Source: Coenobita brevimanus (lineage: Eukaryota; Arthropoda; Malacostraca; Decapoda; Coenobitidae). From it: 64,000 nt of DNA. A program made the position numbers and the translations under genes. The notes under the pieces were generated by a model. That model saw only the letters and a program-made list of their open reading frames with translations. It did no database searches and was not told where the DNA came from. Of this stretch, positions 1 through 12,500 are shown piece after piece. The DNA lies in the NCBI GenBank assembly GCA_032717465.1, contig CM064671.1:57596894-57660893 (forward strand), in the 5' to 3' direction. Each line of letters starts with the position of its first letter. Within the stretch, counting starts at the first letter, position 1.

Positions 1-333
1 GCACACATCCTCCACTGAAGAAAGGATTTTAGCAAATTTCTTTCCGAAAACAAGTGAATGCACTACTGCAAAAGTCATGAGACAATAGATCGACATCATC
101 TGCATAGTGTATAACATCATATCTATATAAAGCTTCGATGTCAACCAGAACGTGGGGTACGAAATGGTTGTGATGAGGTTGTATACCAATCCCATCGCCG
201 AAATCAGCACACTGTATACCATCAGGGGCTTATGGATAACAACATTACTACTACCCATCTCGACACGATAAGGTAATAGTCCCAAAACTTTCATACCTAT
301 AACAAGAGACAAAAGGACAAGCAAACAGCGCAT
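1..333 (-). CDS. Gustatory-receptor-like 7TM chemoreceptor, N-terminal exon (partial, runs off the window)
   Basis: Read on the minus strand, 111 codons stay open from an ATG at 333 to the window edge. The product has a conserved-looking 'KVLGLLPYRVE' motif near its start, then two long hydrophobic segments (roughly residues 34-58 and 68-95) joined by a short polar loop with 'SYPTFWLTSK', then 'FGKKFAKIL'. A GLxPy motif just before TM1 is typical of arthropod gustatory receptors, which form ligand-gated cation channels in chemosensory neurons. The start is uncertain. ATG333 gives a 13-residue hydrophobic lead and ATG294 begins at MKVLG. A pyrimidine-rich tract ending in TAG at about 297 could instead be a splice acceptor, which would make this an internal exon. 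In-frame stops lie upstream of 333. The rest of the gene would lie to the left. Another polytopic membrane protein is possible. Confidence 0.55.
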   Translation of the reverse strand, partial: MRCLLVLLSLVIGMKVLGLLPYRVEMGSSNVVIHKPLMVYSVLISAMGLVYNLITTISYPTFWLTSKLYIDMMLYTMQMMSIYCLMTFAVVHSLVFGKKFAKILSSVEDVC

Positions 334-1260
334 TCTTGGTTCTAATAAAAATAGTATTAGTAATTTCAAAAGCAAGAATTGCAATTATTATGCAAGTCGG
401 AATTTACTATTGCTCGATGGACACCTGGGTATTATGTAATAGACCTAATCATATATACCCTGCGTAATCCTGGGCTGAATGTGGGGAGAGCTGCACTAAT
501 ACGGAAATTTTAATCGGATGCACTTGGTTCAATAGTACTCTTACATCTGATTATGAGTACAGATTACAGGCAAACTAAATGAATTAATATCCACTGTGAC
601 CAACTGTGCTTCCAGCTGGTGGAGAAAGGCACTCGTTGAGAGGATGAGGATAAGGGAACTGCAAGCCTGGCCGACCACAGTCACTCGGGTATCGATTTAA
701 CGTCAAGATAAGCAAGGCTTGCCCGTAATACGGTTCATCTAGAGTTTAGAATATGGTGTGTGAGTTTGTGTGTAAATAATTCTTAATGCTGTTTAGCATA
801 TACAAAAAAAAAAGTAAAATAAATGAGTGAACCATGTTAATTTTTTCAGCATTACAGTTCTTGTTCTTAAATGTTAGTAAATAAACCATCTCCATTTTCC
901 AGCTGGTCCAACAGTGTCCAGCTTCAGCGGGCATGTTATACCTGCAGCTGCCCATTAGCAACCACCGCACCAGTCATGCCAGTCTCGCCCACTCCACCTT
1001 TTGAACACATCACCCCACCACCATCCACACCAGCCATACCCGCCCCATCCTTGATCTATCCTCCAGCACCGACCTTCTATGAAGAATCTGTTCCCTCAGC
1101 CATCGCTCTTACTCGCACAATGACCGTCATCACTGGGTGCACCTATCCTTCCCTGTTCCATCTTGCAACATAATCTTATCCCATGCCATCCACCACACAC
1201 ATTCCTTTGGGCCCACCACACACGATTTATTCTCCTTTCCTTAGACACGCTATTATTGCA
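334..1260. other. No gene recognised
   Basis: Mixed-composition sequence. Proline-rich open frames near 870-1170 have no recognisable domain and overlap frames on both strands, so they are not called. Confidence 0.5.
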
Positions 1261-1575
1261 TTCTGAATCGGTAGAGGTGGCCTGCAGTCCTAATGGACCA
1301 AGCTTCATATCCTCACTGGGGCAGGGAACAGTTTAAAAATTTGAATTTCGTAAAGCGGACTACTGACCTAAGAGAAGACCCACCGACTTGCCGTAAAAAT
1401 ACCCCCGCCAATACCAATACATCAGTTCTGTATGAAACAGCTCTAACCAGTATTCGAAACGGACGGTGAGTGTTAGCACCGAAGTAGTGACATGTGAAAG
1501 GGTAGGGTATATAGGAGGATTACTGTGCCTTGGGAATAGGCTGTGAAGCTTATGCCCAGTCAAGTATTTAAAAAA
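1261..1575 (+). repeat. tRNA-type SINE, family 1, copy a
   Basis: This stretch matches the better copy at 63274-63624 along its length: 'GAATCGGTAGAG', 'CCTGCAGTCCT', 'GGGGCAGGGAACAGTTTAAA', then the shared body with 'CCCCCGC' and 'AATACCAATACA'. The B box is decayed and the extreme 5' end with the A box is incomplete. Confidence 0.75.
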
Positions 1576-1709
1576 CAACTATAGCGTGTACTTCCCTTAC
1601 AGCACATCAACCCCCCCCCTCCCCCCATTTGTCACATCACACATTTTAACTACACGACCAAAACTTATTTGTTTTCATCCTCGATGTTGCCTGTCATGAA
1701 ATGTTCATC

Positions 1710-2194
1710 TTTATCTCCGCCAAAGAAGTTGGAGGATTTTATGTATTCACCTGAGTCTGTCTGTTTGTCCGCATCTTGTCTCCAAAAGCTCTCAATGATT
1801 TTCTACAAAATTTTGTGGATGGATGGACAATGGCCCTAGAAAGAACTGATTAAATTTAGGGGACTGATCGGGATTCGAACTATCCCGCACAATATATCCA
1901 AAAGCTCTCAGTGAATTTCAAGTAAATATTGTGGAAGGGTGGGCCATGGACCAAGAAAGAATTAATAAAATTTTGGGGAGGATTCGTATCCGGATCCGGA
2001 TCCTGTGTATCCCGCCGAATATCTCCAAAAGTTCTCAATGAATTCCAATAATATTTTGTGAAAGAGTGGGCCATGAGACAAGGAACAATTGATTAAATTC
2101 TGCGGCAGATCTCGATCCTGTGTATTCCACACAATATCACCAATGATCTGGATCCAGGTCCTTTTTAATGGCATTGGCATTGGCGGAGGTATGC
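1710..2194 (+). mobile_element. TIR element, ATTACCTCCGCCA family, three internal units
   Basis: Imperfect terminal inverted repeats are present: 'TATCTCCGCCA' at about 1711-1722 and 'TTGGCGGAGGTATG' at about 2179-2193. Between them lie three tandem units of about 115-125 bp (about 1780-1893, 1896-2020 and 2023-2140). Each begins '(T)CCAAAAG(C/T)TCTCA', passes through 'GTGG..G.TGG.CCATG' and ends near 'ATCCCGC..AATAT'. There is no coding capacity. The sister copies at 14073-14316 and 4265-4571 carry one and two units. Confidence 0.65.
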
Positions 2195-2911
2195 GATCTA
2201 AGACTGCTTTCTAGTTATTTCATGAGCTCGTCCTCACGTCATCCAAGGCCCTAGACCATCTTAGCCCTTCCCAACTACTCCCATAAATCCTTTCCTCCAA
2301 CTCCATTCATTTTCTTCGTCTCTTACCTGTGAATTACACATTACCACCCAACGTATATTCCACATCACCACAGCATGCCCAACCGCTAAACATTCCAGGT
2401 CATCCATCAGGTTCCTCTCCATCCACCCAATTTCTTTCTTTCCTAATGTGGTGAATATCTTAATTACTGGCTTGACTACTAGCCGGTGTACAACACTCAG
2501 TTATAGTAAAATATGCCTCCTCATTCCACCCTCTATTACCCCAGACTCTGTATACCAACCTCGGCTATTAATAATAAACCTACAAAGTTTTATGAAACTA
2601 AAGCCATAAAAATATTAGTCTGGTTTTTGGTGCACTCATTTATAGGCGTGACCAGAATCGAAATTGGTGAATTATATGGATATGTAGCAACTTGAAACAT
2701 AAACTGACGTAATAGTATCTACTCGAGTCTGAACAAGAGTCAAGTATGTACTTCAGTGTGAACAAGAGCTAAATGAACTAGACTGATTGGAATAAATCTT
2801 AGCTAATCTGAATGAATGCGTCTGGACTGAGCTCAACTAACTGGACCGAATTGAACTAAACTGGACCTTAATAGGAATACAAAAGTGGGAAACTGGCCTA
2901 GCTGAGCCAAA
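2195..2911. other. No gene recognised
   Basis: No domain, structured RNA or clear repeat boundary seen. Around 2820-2870 there is a low-order repetition of CTGGAC/CTGAAC-like words that continues after the SINE at 3330-3720. Confidence 0.4.
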
Positions 2912-3242
2912 GTTTTTTATTGTTTATGCATCTGACTATGAGCAATGGCTTAACAACCCTTTCCTTGAAGCCAACAGTCCTCCTACTGCCTCACCTCTAC
3001 GTGTCATCACTTTCGTACCAACACTCACCATCCATATTGAATGTATGCTAGGGCTGCCTCATACAGGTCTGTAATATTGGTATTAGCAGATGTGTTTTTT
3101 CGAGATGTCGGACGATCGTATGGTAAAGCATATAGTTTGATTAAACGAAATGAAACCCTTCAGATGTTCCCTACGAACTACGAACTACGAACTTGGGTTC
3201 ACTGGGAGTGCAGGCCACATCTCTACCGCTTCAGCCACGAGG
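2912..3242 (-). repeat. tRNA-type SINE, family 1, copy b (reverse)
   Basis: Reverse complement of the 63.3 kb SINE. Recognisable segments are 'GCATCTGACTATGAGCAATGG', 'CATCCATATTGAATGTATG', 'GGGCTGCCTCATACAGG', 'TGCAGGCCACATCTCTACCG'. The tRNA-like head lies at the high-coordinate end ('CTTCAGCCACG') and the T-rich tail at the low end. Confidence 0.75.
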
Positions 3243-3832
3243 AAATGATATATGTCATTATAAACGAAATAAACATGCCCTAACTGTGCCAGGATATTTT
3301 TCAATGGCAAAACTGATTTACTTATCAGAATGGGCATCTATGAACCGGACTATGACCAAGTTGGAACTTCTCTAACTTGGATGATCTGGACTTGACCTCA
3401 ACTAAGGAAACTTAACTCAAAATTATATGTCACCTGAATGGAACTGAAAGATTTAAATGGATCCAACAAAACTTGGATGGTACCTGAAGTAAGAAAAATC
3501 TGAAATTAATAGTTTCAGGGAACCTGAACTGGTAAGGCTGCACCTAAATGTACGTCAACCTTCTGTGCTGAACAAACTGACTTGAGTGGACACAACTAGA
3601 TGTGGATTGTCCTGGGGAGACCTGAGCTAGATGAACATGACTGGACATAACAGGACATGAGCTGACCATAAATGCCCAGAATGAAACTAAACCGACAACG
3701 TTGAGCATGACTGGACAATATGAGGCCTGAATGAACTTTACACATAATATTCTACTTATACTGGAACTTGATTTGTTTATCCATAAATTATTATTCTTAG
3801 GCTATTATTATTACAGTATTACTTTCAGTATT
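3243..3832. other. Low-complexity CTGAA/CTGGA word-rich spacer
   Basis: No gene. Short words such as GAACTGA, CTGGACTTGA and CTGAACTGG recur irregularly, suggesting an ancient decayed short-period satellite that also flanks the SINE on its other side (2820-2900). Confidence 0.4.
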
Positions 3833-3853
3833 ATTAATATTATTATTATTATA

Positions 3854-3885
<32 letters not shown>

Positions 3886-3966
3886 GACTTACTCTTGTTG
3901 CTGTTGTTGTTGTTGTTGTTGTTGTTGGATTGATGTTATATTTATTATTAATGTTATAATTATTAC

Positions 3967-4000
<34 letters not shown>

Positions 4001-4024
4001 TTATTATTATTATTATTATTATTA

Positions 4025-4091
<67 letters not shown>

Positions 4092-4107
4092 TGTTGTTGT
4101 TGTTGTA
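3833..4107 (+). repeat. (ATT)n/(TTG)n compound microsatellite
   Basis: Near-continuous ATT/TTA trinucleotides with two TTG blocks (about 3895-3927 and 4091-4107). The long frames of poly-Ile/Tyr/Cys/Leu here are artefacts of the repeat. Confidence 0.95.
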
Positions 4108-4264
4108 TTCCGAACTCCATGGCTAATTCCGATTCTCCTTAAACAATCCCCTGTGGGACCCAAAGTTATCCAGTATGTTGAATCATATATAGGAGGTCAA
4201 ACCCAGCCGTGAGCATGTAGACAGTACTCAGAGCGGATACGTCCACCACCACCTGTACCAGAGA

Positions 4265-4571
4265 ACTCAGATCACCAGCAAAATATAGCATACTCTTCCT
4301 TGGCCCACATATCCATTTCATTTCATTAAAATCTATTAATAATTTCTTTGTGATCTTGTGGACAAAAAAATAAAAGCAGTCCTGAACCGGGACTCGAACT
4401 CGGATCATCACCAAAATGTAGTCATCTTTTCCTTGATCCATGACTCATATATCCAAGAAATTTCACCGAAATCCACATATAACTTTTTTGAGATATCGTG
4501 TAGACAGACAAACAAACAAATGGGCAGTCGGTGACTACATAACTTCCTCCATCTTTCGGTAGTGGAGGTAA
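4265..4571 (-). mobile_element. TIR element, ATTACCTCCGCCA family, two internal units, reverse and decayed
   Basis: Two tandem units of about 125 bp read in reverse. Each carries a CAAAAT/CATC block, a 'CTTG..CCA...CATATCCA' block, and 'TTT(G)TGA(G/T)ATC(T/G)TGTGGACA' or its variant. The high-coordinate end 'GTAGTGGAGGTAA' at about 4559-4571 is a degraded terminal repeat. The other terminus was not located. Confidence 0.5.
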
Positions 4572-4692
4572 ATACAGGAGACTTCATTCAAGGAAAATAG
4601 GGAGAAACACTGTCCTATCTCATTTATAATATTATAGCTTGAATGATAGGTAAGACATATTATTTCAGTGTTCGAGAATCTGATGGCTGGAG

Positions 4693-4695
<3 letters not shown>

Positions 4696-4723
<28 letters not shown>
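4696..4723 (+). repeat. (GA)n microsatellite
   Basis: About 14 uninterrupted GA units. Confidence 0.95.
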
Positions 4724-4729
<6 letters not shown>

Positions 4730-5363
4730 AACGACGTGCGAGTGTATTAACTGTTACTGGCGAGGGAAAGAAGTACTTGGAGATTATTTTTTTTTCCCCT
4801 AGCCCTACCTTTCATAGGATGTGACGTCTGGCAGTAGGTGGATTGATCGACAGATAGACTGATACAAAGATAGATCTATAAATTGTCCCCTTCTTTGTCT
4901 CTACAAAAGTAAATGAAAGATAAAACATCATATCTCGCTGAGAAGTTAGTTTGGGATTCGCATTATGTCACGTGAAGATAAAGATCTGTTTTTGAAAACA
5001 GGTTAAACCTACACGAGAATGCGCTTTCCTTACTTTATCTTGACCTAAACTTGCCATCTCTCCATCTAGACTGCCGAGTTGTAACAAGAGATTGACATTA
5101 CGGTGCTACTCAAGAAAAAGTGCTAAGGAAATGACATAAAGAGGTTATACTGTCTTCTTCTGCCGTTGAGCTATATGTAAAAGGCTGCGAAGGTTAAAGA
5201 AAAAATCTGGGCCGGTTAAGGTGAACGAAAGTTTTTGTGATCGTCGTTCGTGTTGGAAAATGGATGTTATTTTAGACAGAATACTGAACGACGTAAAAAT
5301 ATATTCAGCTATATTGGTTACTCTAATATTTTATTTATGTGTAAATGAAGGCTGGTATATGTG

Positions 5364-5367
<4 letters not shown>
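4724..5367. other. No gene recognised
   Basis: Mixed sequence without a supported ORF or repeat. Confidence 0.4.

Positions 5368-5419
<52 letters not shown>
5368..5419 (+). repeat. (GA)n microsatellite
   Basis: About 26 GA units. The Arg-Glu frame across it is an artefact. Confidence 0.95.
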
Positions 5420-5421
<2 letters not shown>

Positions 5422-5495
5422 CAAGAACATGTTTACCAGTCAATTAGGCTATCTGCGGCACTTGAATGTTAATGGAGAGATAAGAAATTTCGTGT

Positions 5496-5497
<2 letters not shown>

Positions 5498-5555
<58 letters not shown>
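5498..5555 (+). repeat. (AC)n microsatellite
   Basis: About 29 AC units, preceded by GTGTAAA. There is no LINE tail motif next to it, unlike the AC tracts at 22.3, 34.2 and 36.9 kb. Confidence 0.95.
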
Positions 5556-5559
<4 letters not shown>

Positions 5560-5944
5560 CTGAATTTTTTATATTATAAGCAGAGTTCTATTACCTTCAA
5601 CTGAAGAAGAAATTTATAGATTATTGGTTTGCAAAATGAGCAGGATTGGTGACATATTTTACGTGAACATGATTTAATGAAACGTCTTTTAGAAGTCATA
5701 AAATAATAATAATAATAATAAACGAAGCAAGGCTACGAGTAGCGAAGAGTTTCAGATATAGTACTCAAGAGCTCACTAATGCGTTTTTGGAACGCAACAG
5801 AAATATAGTGAAGAGATGTCTTCATTTAATAATAATACCATAAAGGTGTAAAGGTATACTTGTAAGTATATCTGTCAATAACTAATCATAATGAATTATA
5901 AAAGTATAGCAGTTTATACAGCTGTGTAGAATGAATAATAATTC

Positions 5945-6130
5945 ATTCATCATTCATTTATCATCTAACCCAGTGTTTCCCCATGAGAAGTGGAGGAATT
6001 GGTCCTGACATTTAAGATGAGAGTGATCAGACTCACTCATCCCTGAGTGCCATTACGTGAGCAAAAAACACCAACCATCCCTTAAATATAAACCTGCACT
6101 GGGTCAGTCCGATTGGAGCGCCTTAATTAC
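5945..6130 (-). repeat. SINE-like repeat, family 2, copy b (reverse)
   Basis: Reverse complement of the repeat at 56290-56498. Both share 'GGATGGTTGGTGTTTTTTGC', 'GCACTCAGGGATGAGTGAG' and 'TCTTAAATGTC'. The far end ends in ATTC/ATTT short repeats corresponding to the GGAT-type tail of the other copy. The A-box end is truncated next to an (AAAT)n run at 6134-6162. Confidence 0.65.
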
Positions 6131-7010
6131 ACAAAAATAAATAAATAAATAAATAAATAAAATGAAACAGAAACACCAAAATATTCCCTCGTCTATCAAA
6201 CATTGTACTGGGACAGATAACGCGACACAAAATCTTTTAAAAATGTCTGCTAAACAAACTGACAGCCACGCCTTCGCTGATCATGTCCGGCTCCAATTGA
6301 GGTGATGACACAAGAGATCGGATATCTTTTTATTGTGCCCTTATGAGCAAAACACTTGAGACGAGGCGCCACACTAACCAGATATCTGAAAATACCTACA
6401 GTACACGTAGTCATTGTGTGCCCCGCTTTCATCAGTAATCTGTCACTCACACTTGAGGTGTAGCCTGCCTACAGTTGCGATACCTCTGCAGATGAAAGCT
6501 GGCGTTCATGACGAAAATTATTAAGGTAATCCACCTCGCAATGAGTGACTCGCTAACTTACAGCAAAACTTCCTAATAGTATAGCTATCATTGCTTCAGC
6601 TTTCCTTAACGCTATATGACCAGTGTAGAGTAACAAACTAAATGGCCAATCTCTATAAGAAATATACATCACATTAGTTTTACCATAAGCGTCGAAATTT
6701 ATTAATTTCTTATTAATAACAAAAAAGAAGTTTGTATATCTTCAAACTTATATGAGACTCAAATGTCGTCGTCATAATATATACCAAATCACTATATATC
6801 ATTTCATAACGAAATGCTTACATCAGATTACTTGGAATAAGATGACCGAAAAAGGTGAACTGCAGAGAAAGAATCTTCTAAGACAGTAAAACAAACCTTC
6901 CTTCCTCTCACTGTGCTTTGGAAAATCTTTGTGAAATTCAGTTACTGTAGATGGTGGGCGTTGTGAAACTTGTTGATAGGGGCTGCAAGAGATAGAGCGG
7001 CAGCTATGGG
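6131..7010. other. No firm gene; (AAAT)n at 6134-6162
   Basis: Mostly unrecognised. A short minus-strand open segment between a TATAG and a GTAAGT at about 6551-6650 could be an exon by its splice-like borders but matches nothing I know, so it is not called. Confidence 0.35.
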
Positions 7011-7079
7011 TCAGGTGGATATTTTCGGCAATCGGAACTGGATGATGATGATAATGTTGATCAGGATGCTACTGACCAT
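7011..7079 (-). CDS. Gustatory-receptor-like last exon (TM7 end)
   Basis: A minus-strand segment of 22 codons plus stop, directly after a CAG acceptor (7080-7082). The peptide contains 'ILINIIIIIQF' and ends QFRLPKIST. A final tiny phase-0 exon carrying the 'TYhhhhhQF' motif (h, hydrophobic) at the end of TM7 is the hallmark of arthropod gustatory receptors. Here the T/Y positions read I-N, so the motif is variant. The same arrangement, with a different tail, is at 41887-42018. The upstream exons were not found. They should lie at higher coordinates and may be displaced by the transposon block at 14-40 kb. An alternative is chance from a GAT-repeat-derived poly-Ile, since ATC repeats encode part of the helix, so confidence is moderate. 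Confidence 0.45.
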   Translation of the reverse strand: MVSSILINIIIIIQFRLPKIST

Positions 7080-7089
7080 CTGAAAGGTA

Positions 7090-8013
7090 AACGAATAATG
7101 CCGTATTACTTATGAAACCAGGAGAAAAATGAAAGCGCAGCTGCTTACATAAAACAAGCAGAATTATGTTGGCACCACTCTTTAGCACAGTTTATTGACT
7201 GAGCCAATGCAAAGTTTCCTACTTTCTTTATAAGATCAGTGGTGAGACCATCATCACCTCCTGCCTTACTATTCTTCATTCCTTTTATAACTTTGTTTCT
7301 TCAAATGTATCGCTTGAGACAACAGTTTCTATTTTTCCATCATGGACATAATATGTTATCATCACACTGCTACTGAAATTTTTTTATATGAATTTCTTCA
7401 GCTGTTTTTACCACTTGATTTCTGTTGTTTATTACTTCTACAGTACAGTCTCTCTGAGAAAACGTTTGGTTTCATCCTATACCAGGCTTCTGCTTGGTTG
7501 CATTCATTCTTCATCCATTTTTATATCTTTTTCATGCAGGGTTGAGGATACCCTCATTTTTTCCCCCTAGAGTGAGAGAGAGAGAGGGGGGGGAGCCCTG
7601 TCCACACAGACATGTTCCTTTTTTTTTTTTCCTTTACAAGTTCCTTTAAATACTTTGAGAGTTTGTTGTTATTGTTTCGGGGTTTCCTTCGTCATACCTT
7701 TAGAGCTACTTTCTTTAGTACTGTCGTTAACTAACATTATGTGTTTGTATTTACATTTTAGGCATGAATATGTCATATGTAATAGTTATGGACATGTAAT
7801 AATTATATAATAGTAACTAGTATATATCTCATAGCACAATAGGTACCTCTTGCCCAACATGCGATGTCTGGTGTTCAGGTAGAGACTACACATCCTCTTA
7901 CCAGAATGCAAAACACATAACAATTTCTAGACAGGCGAGAATCTCATGATGCAGCAGAAAGACGGGATAACTGTCGATAGCGGTTAGCCCATGTAATGGC
8001 AAGGTCCCAGACA

Positions 8014-8014
<1 letters not shown>
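7090..8014. other. No gene recognised
   Basis: T-rich sequence with short GA, G and T runs near 7571-7632. No domain seen in the small frames. Confidence 0.4.

Positions 8015-8081
<67 letters not shown>
8015..8081 (+). repeat. (AC)n microsatellite, possible reverse LINE tail
   Basis: About 33 AC units followed by 'CCTAGTTGTAT'. In reverse this reads 'ATACAACTAGG' and then (GT)n. It resembles the ACAACTAGGTAAAT tail of the L2-like copy at 39.3 kb, but no LINE coding sequence is visible beside it. Confidence 0.6.
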
Positions 8082-8087
<6 letters not shown>

Positions 8088-9387
8088 GTATATATTCCCA
8101 GAAAGCAGCTGTAGGAGTCAGAGAGCCAGGGAGAACGATTGAAGGCAGAAGGAAGCTTAGGAGACAGGGTAGTGTAGGAGGTTAGTCGTCACACAACGTT
8201 ACTCTGCACCACGATATAGCTGTGTCATAATAAATCCTGTAACCTAAGAATGTCTGTATAGATTACAAGTTAGACAGAGAGGCCAGTGAGACAGAGCAGC
8301 ACCTACCTTAAGATAAAACCACACAATGAGCTATCCAACGCCTTACAGCTTTGTATTGGTAACAAAGATTCTCCACACTATCGACATTAGTGGCACACCT
8401 CCCTAGCTACTTACTTAGCTCCTTACCTTATCTTTATTAACAACTTATCACATCAAGAACGCGTATTTATCCTGACCTATCTAACTAAACAACAAACTAA
8501 AGGGTTCTAACAAAGCTGGTGTAATCTAGATCAGGGAGGATTAAGCTGACGTAGCCTGATGATCTGTAACAACTCTTGCCAAGTGGTCACCTCAAGTAAC
8601 CACCTCATTTTTGTTAATGGGTGGAGCTCTGTGAAATATCTGAATCTGCTAAATTTGCCCATTTACACTTTGTGTTTCTGCATTGCACTCACCATAGAAA
8701 CCATCATTACCAAGCATTCCAGGTAACTGTTTACACTGTAGAAGTCATGCAAAACAAGGTACTGAATGGTCTTTTTTCTCTCTCAGTATTGCCTTTATTT
8801 GAAAGACATTCTAGTTGTCCAGCGGGAAACATTAGTTAATTCCACATGAGGACATTCATGGCAAGGTTTTAAATACAGCTAATGCATATGCTTAATAGTA
8901 TATTACTGAGAAAAAATATGGGTGGGCAGTGTAGCTAACCACTGGAATTTTACCCCACAAACACTTTTGGAAGCAGGTGTATGTATACTTTATCTATATA
9001 AAGTATTTATAAAAAGTGATGGTATAGTACGTCGCACACTGCTTATTATGAATGAACGATTTTTATTTTTTTGCTAATACTGTTTGCGGTATATGATGTC
9101 AGGAACTAATTAAATTTGAATGATTACATGATGTACACGTCAAGTGGTCAGTGCCGCTGACCACCAAAAAAAAATCCATTATAAAAAGTAAATGAAGGTT
9201 CTTATTATCTAACGTGTGTTATTTGCATTGTAAACCTAAGGTTATTAAAGAAAATAATATATAAACTTATTATTTCCCCATGCTGACTTCAAAAGGTTAA
9301 CTGTTATAAAAAATACAGTAAGCCAGACTCTAGAAAGACACTAGAATCTTTCACTGCAGTTGGTCCAAATCGAATCAAAACTGGTCC

Positions 9388-9391
<4 letters not shown>
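8082..9391. other. No gene recognised
   Basis: Mixed sequence. No supported coding region or repeat boundary. Confidence 0.4.
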
Positions 9392-9444
<53 letters not shown>

Positions 9445-9445
9445 C

Positions 9446-9487
<42 letters not shown>

Positions 9488-9567
9488 TACTACTACTACT
9501 ATAACAACAACAACAACGACAACTACTACTACTACTACTACTGCTGCTCCTGCTGCTGCTGCTGCTA
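9392..9567 (+). repeat. Compound (CA)n-(TTA)n-(ACT)n-(GCT)n microsatellite
   Basis: CA repeat to about 9442, TTA/ATT repeat about 9447-9487, then ACT/ACA and GCT/GCTG triplets to about 9567. Confidence 0.95.
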
Positions 9568-12500
9568 TTTAAATAGATGTGCAGTTGCTTCTTGTGCTTT
9601 CAGAGAAAACATGGAAAGTGCATAACCAATCCTTTGAAATGCATGCCGATTTGAAAGAATTTCAAAATACTATTAGTGCAGCATAAGAGACACAAGTAGC
9701 TACTGTGGATGTACAAGCCATATGAGCGACATGTGAAGCGGTGATATCAGGATACATACGCTGAGTCGTAGGAGTAGGAGTGGGATTGGCAGTAGGAGAA
9801 GGATCCTTTATATAATAATTCAGTTCATTTCAACCCATGCCAAGTAAACCCAGTTTTGATCTCTCCTGTTACACACAGCGTAGATGTCTCACTTTCTGTG
9901 AATGTATATCGTTTGAGAAACTGATTGGCGTCAGCCATGCTTAGTTTTCGGAGGATGGTGTCTTGGGGTTTCCTTGTCAGCACGTGCTTAGGAAATGGAG
10001 GAGAAACTCTGATCCTTTACTTTGCTTAAAATCCTCCAACATCGATGCTTTTGCGTCAGATTGACATCAAGTTACTGTGCAATTCTACATAAAGGCGTAT
10101 AATATTGCTTAGAGGTTTATGATTTTTTTGCATGGCTTTAGAATACATGAGTGTCCACCTGGCTTTATTCACATCTTACTCTCTTCTAGGCAGTTGTGGG
10201 TCTTTGCTGGGAACACATTGTTCCCTGCCCGTGTCCATGAAGGAAGGATTCATCGATTCATCAAGTCTACATTCTAAGTGTAACCATACTTACAGTAGAT
10301 ATCAGTATATTAATTAGTGTCCAACCTGGTGGTGTGAAAGGATGTTTTCACCTGCGGTGAAGCCGACAGGTCTAAGTGATAAACTTGGGGTTCTTTTTCT
10401 TGTACATGGAAAGTTCGAATATCTGTTTTTGCAGAGCTCAGATGGATATTCTTATGAAATACAAATTTGTTCGGCTTGAAATTATGAGTTATATTTAGCA
10501 TTTCAGTTCTAGTATCAGCTGACTATTTGGCGCTTTTCAATTTCGGCTATAAGGAAGCATTATAGAGAGAAACTTGTAAAAATTGGCTGCAATAGTTTCG
10601 CCAAGGGTCAATAACGATAGTCCTTTTTTGTTACTTATTGATTTTTTTCTCTTCTTTAGCTTCTCCTATGTCGGTAGTGAAATGCCATCTTTCTTTACTA
10701 AAAGGGTTTGCCACTGGGCTACAGAACTGGCCTTTGACTTCTGCACATTCAAAACCATGGTTGTTATTTTTGTTGGATTAATGGTGCCTATTCGGATCCT
10801 GGTCTCTGTCTATAAAGTAGGAGCATTTTTTGGGCATAGGTGGCTAAGTTTTTATTGCCAACATTTGACAGTAGTTTGGCACGTGTTTCTTATTTATGCA
10901 TTTTGACATTAAAGTGCATGGCCTGTATAACTCTTTTGAGGGTTTTAGCACATACCACGTGGGGTGCTCATAGAGATACTCGTACATTGTATCGAACACT
11001 TGTACACTGCAATCTTCAGGTGCACTCTTATGGAACTCCTGCTGACTAAACGTGCCAGTTCTGTTCACTGCTGTGGACACTTCCTTTTGCCTTTGTCCTT
11101 CAGTCATTCCCTTGTTCAGCATCTGAAGCTGAGGCTTCCCTCCCTGTACCCTGTTGTTGCAGGGCACAGCAACTTTCTAGTTGGCCTGCTAGTGCCTTTA
11201 TTTGACTCGGTCTTTTCACCAGCTTATTAATCCCATCCAACTTTACCATGAGTTCACTGTTGCCAAGTGGAGATTACTAGATGTACTGGACCTGGCTGTT
11301 ACCTCCATTTTTCCTATGTGGTTTCCAAGAGTTGCTTCCTGTGGTGCATACCCACCAAGACTTGGTGACAGAGCCTCTGTTCTGCTTTTCTTGAACATTT
11401 ATCATTCTACTGTAGTTGTGTCCCTGCATATAGTGATGGTCTGTTCTCTGCTTGTAATGTGGGTTCTAAGTTAGAGTTCCTTGATTTTTTCAGGAAAGAT
11501 AGCCTCCCTCCTTCCTTCTGCTGAGTTATCAGGTACTATATTTTACTGTCTCTTGAAATTATTTTAGCCATGTTGGTCCTTTGTACACTGTATTTTGTGA
11601 TGGCAAGGCAGCTTTTTAACCCTAGAATCTTTTGTCTCTCCACCTTCTGGTTTTTTGTGTTGCAGAATTGCTTATTTTAGTCATCTGATGTGGTTGCACT
11701 GTGTAATTTTCTTGGCTTCCGGTCCATGACCAAATGCAGGACAACCACATGGCTGGGGCTCAATCCACAGCTGCGCCTTCTCGGTCACCTGCGACGTGTC
11801 ATCGTTGCCGTCATCAGAATCTTGGGCACAGTGCAGCTGTGTTGGCAGAGTCACCGGGATACTCGGGGACCAGGAAGCTCCAGAAGTGGAGCTGGTTATT
11901 CGACCTCAGAGTGTATAGATATTAGTTATCCGTGGTAGATGGGTTGGGCATGTTTGTGCAATAGTCATTGTCTATTAACTTATTTTTATGTAGTGTGAGC
12001 TCCTCTGATCTGTGTGGACTCCATCATCCTTTTGACTGGGGAACCTTTGCAAATACAATCACTCTGGGCATCGATTGGGCGACAGTTTTTTCGTAAGTCT
12101 CTCTTTGGTGCTTGTGTAAGTTGCCTGTTCTGTGGGAGGAGTCACTTCTTTAGCAAAACAACCAACTCAGTTACAGGAAATGTAATGGACCTATTTTAAA
12201 TACAGTTTTTACTGATCGTGGTTTCTGCTTAATAAGAATGATATTTTTTATTGATTTTTTGTATTTAAGTATACTTTCTACTTTCTGTGTTCTTTACATG
12301 ACGTGTACCATTATATTTTCATAATATATTATCATCATCCAGGGGCGAAGACCTTAGTTGTTATCCTATAATACTTCCCTTTCACTCAATTAATACATAT
12401 TATCACTCGAGTAAGGTTTGGGACCCTACTGAAAAGGGTTGCCTGAGGCACTAAAAGGCACAGGTTGTTGAGAGGATCTCGGGCAGCACTTCTCAGACTT

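Noticed and set aside
871..1173. Proline-rich 100-codon frame
   Set aside because: No domain, overlaps an equally long opposite-strand frame, no splice or promoter context.
3731..4126. 131-codon poly-Ile/Cys/Tyr frame
   Set aside because: Translation of a trinucleotide microsatellite.
6551..6650. Minus-strand exon-like segment between TATAG and GTAAGT encoding 'GHIALRKAEAMIAILLGSFA'
   Set aside because: Good splice-like borders but no resemblance to a known family and no linkage to the receptor exons; too weak to call.
9840..10000. 52-codon minus-strand open stretch with coding-like composition
   Set aside because: No start codon at its head, no recognisable motif, no splice evidence.
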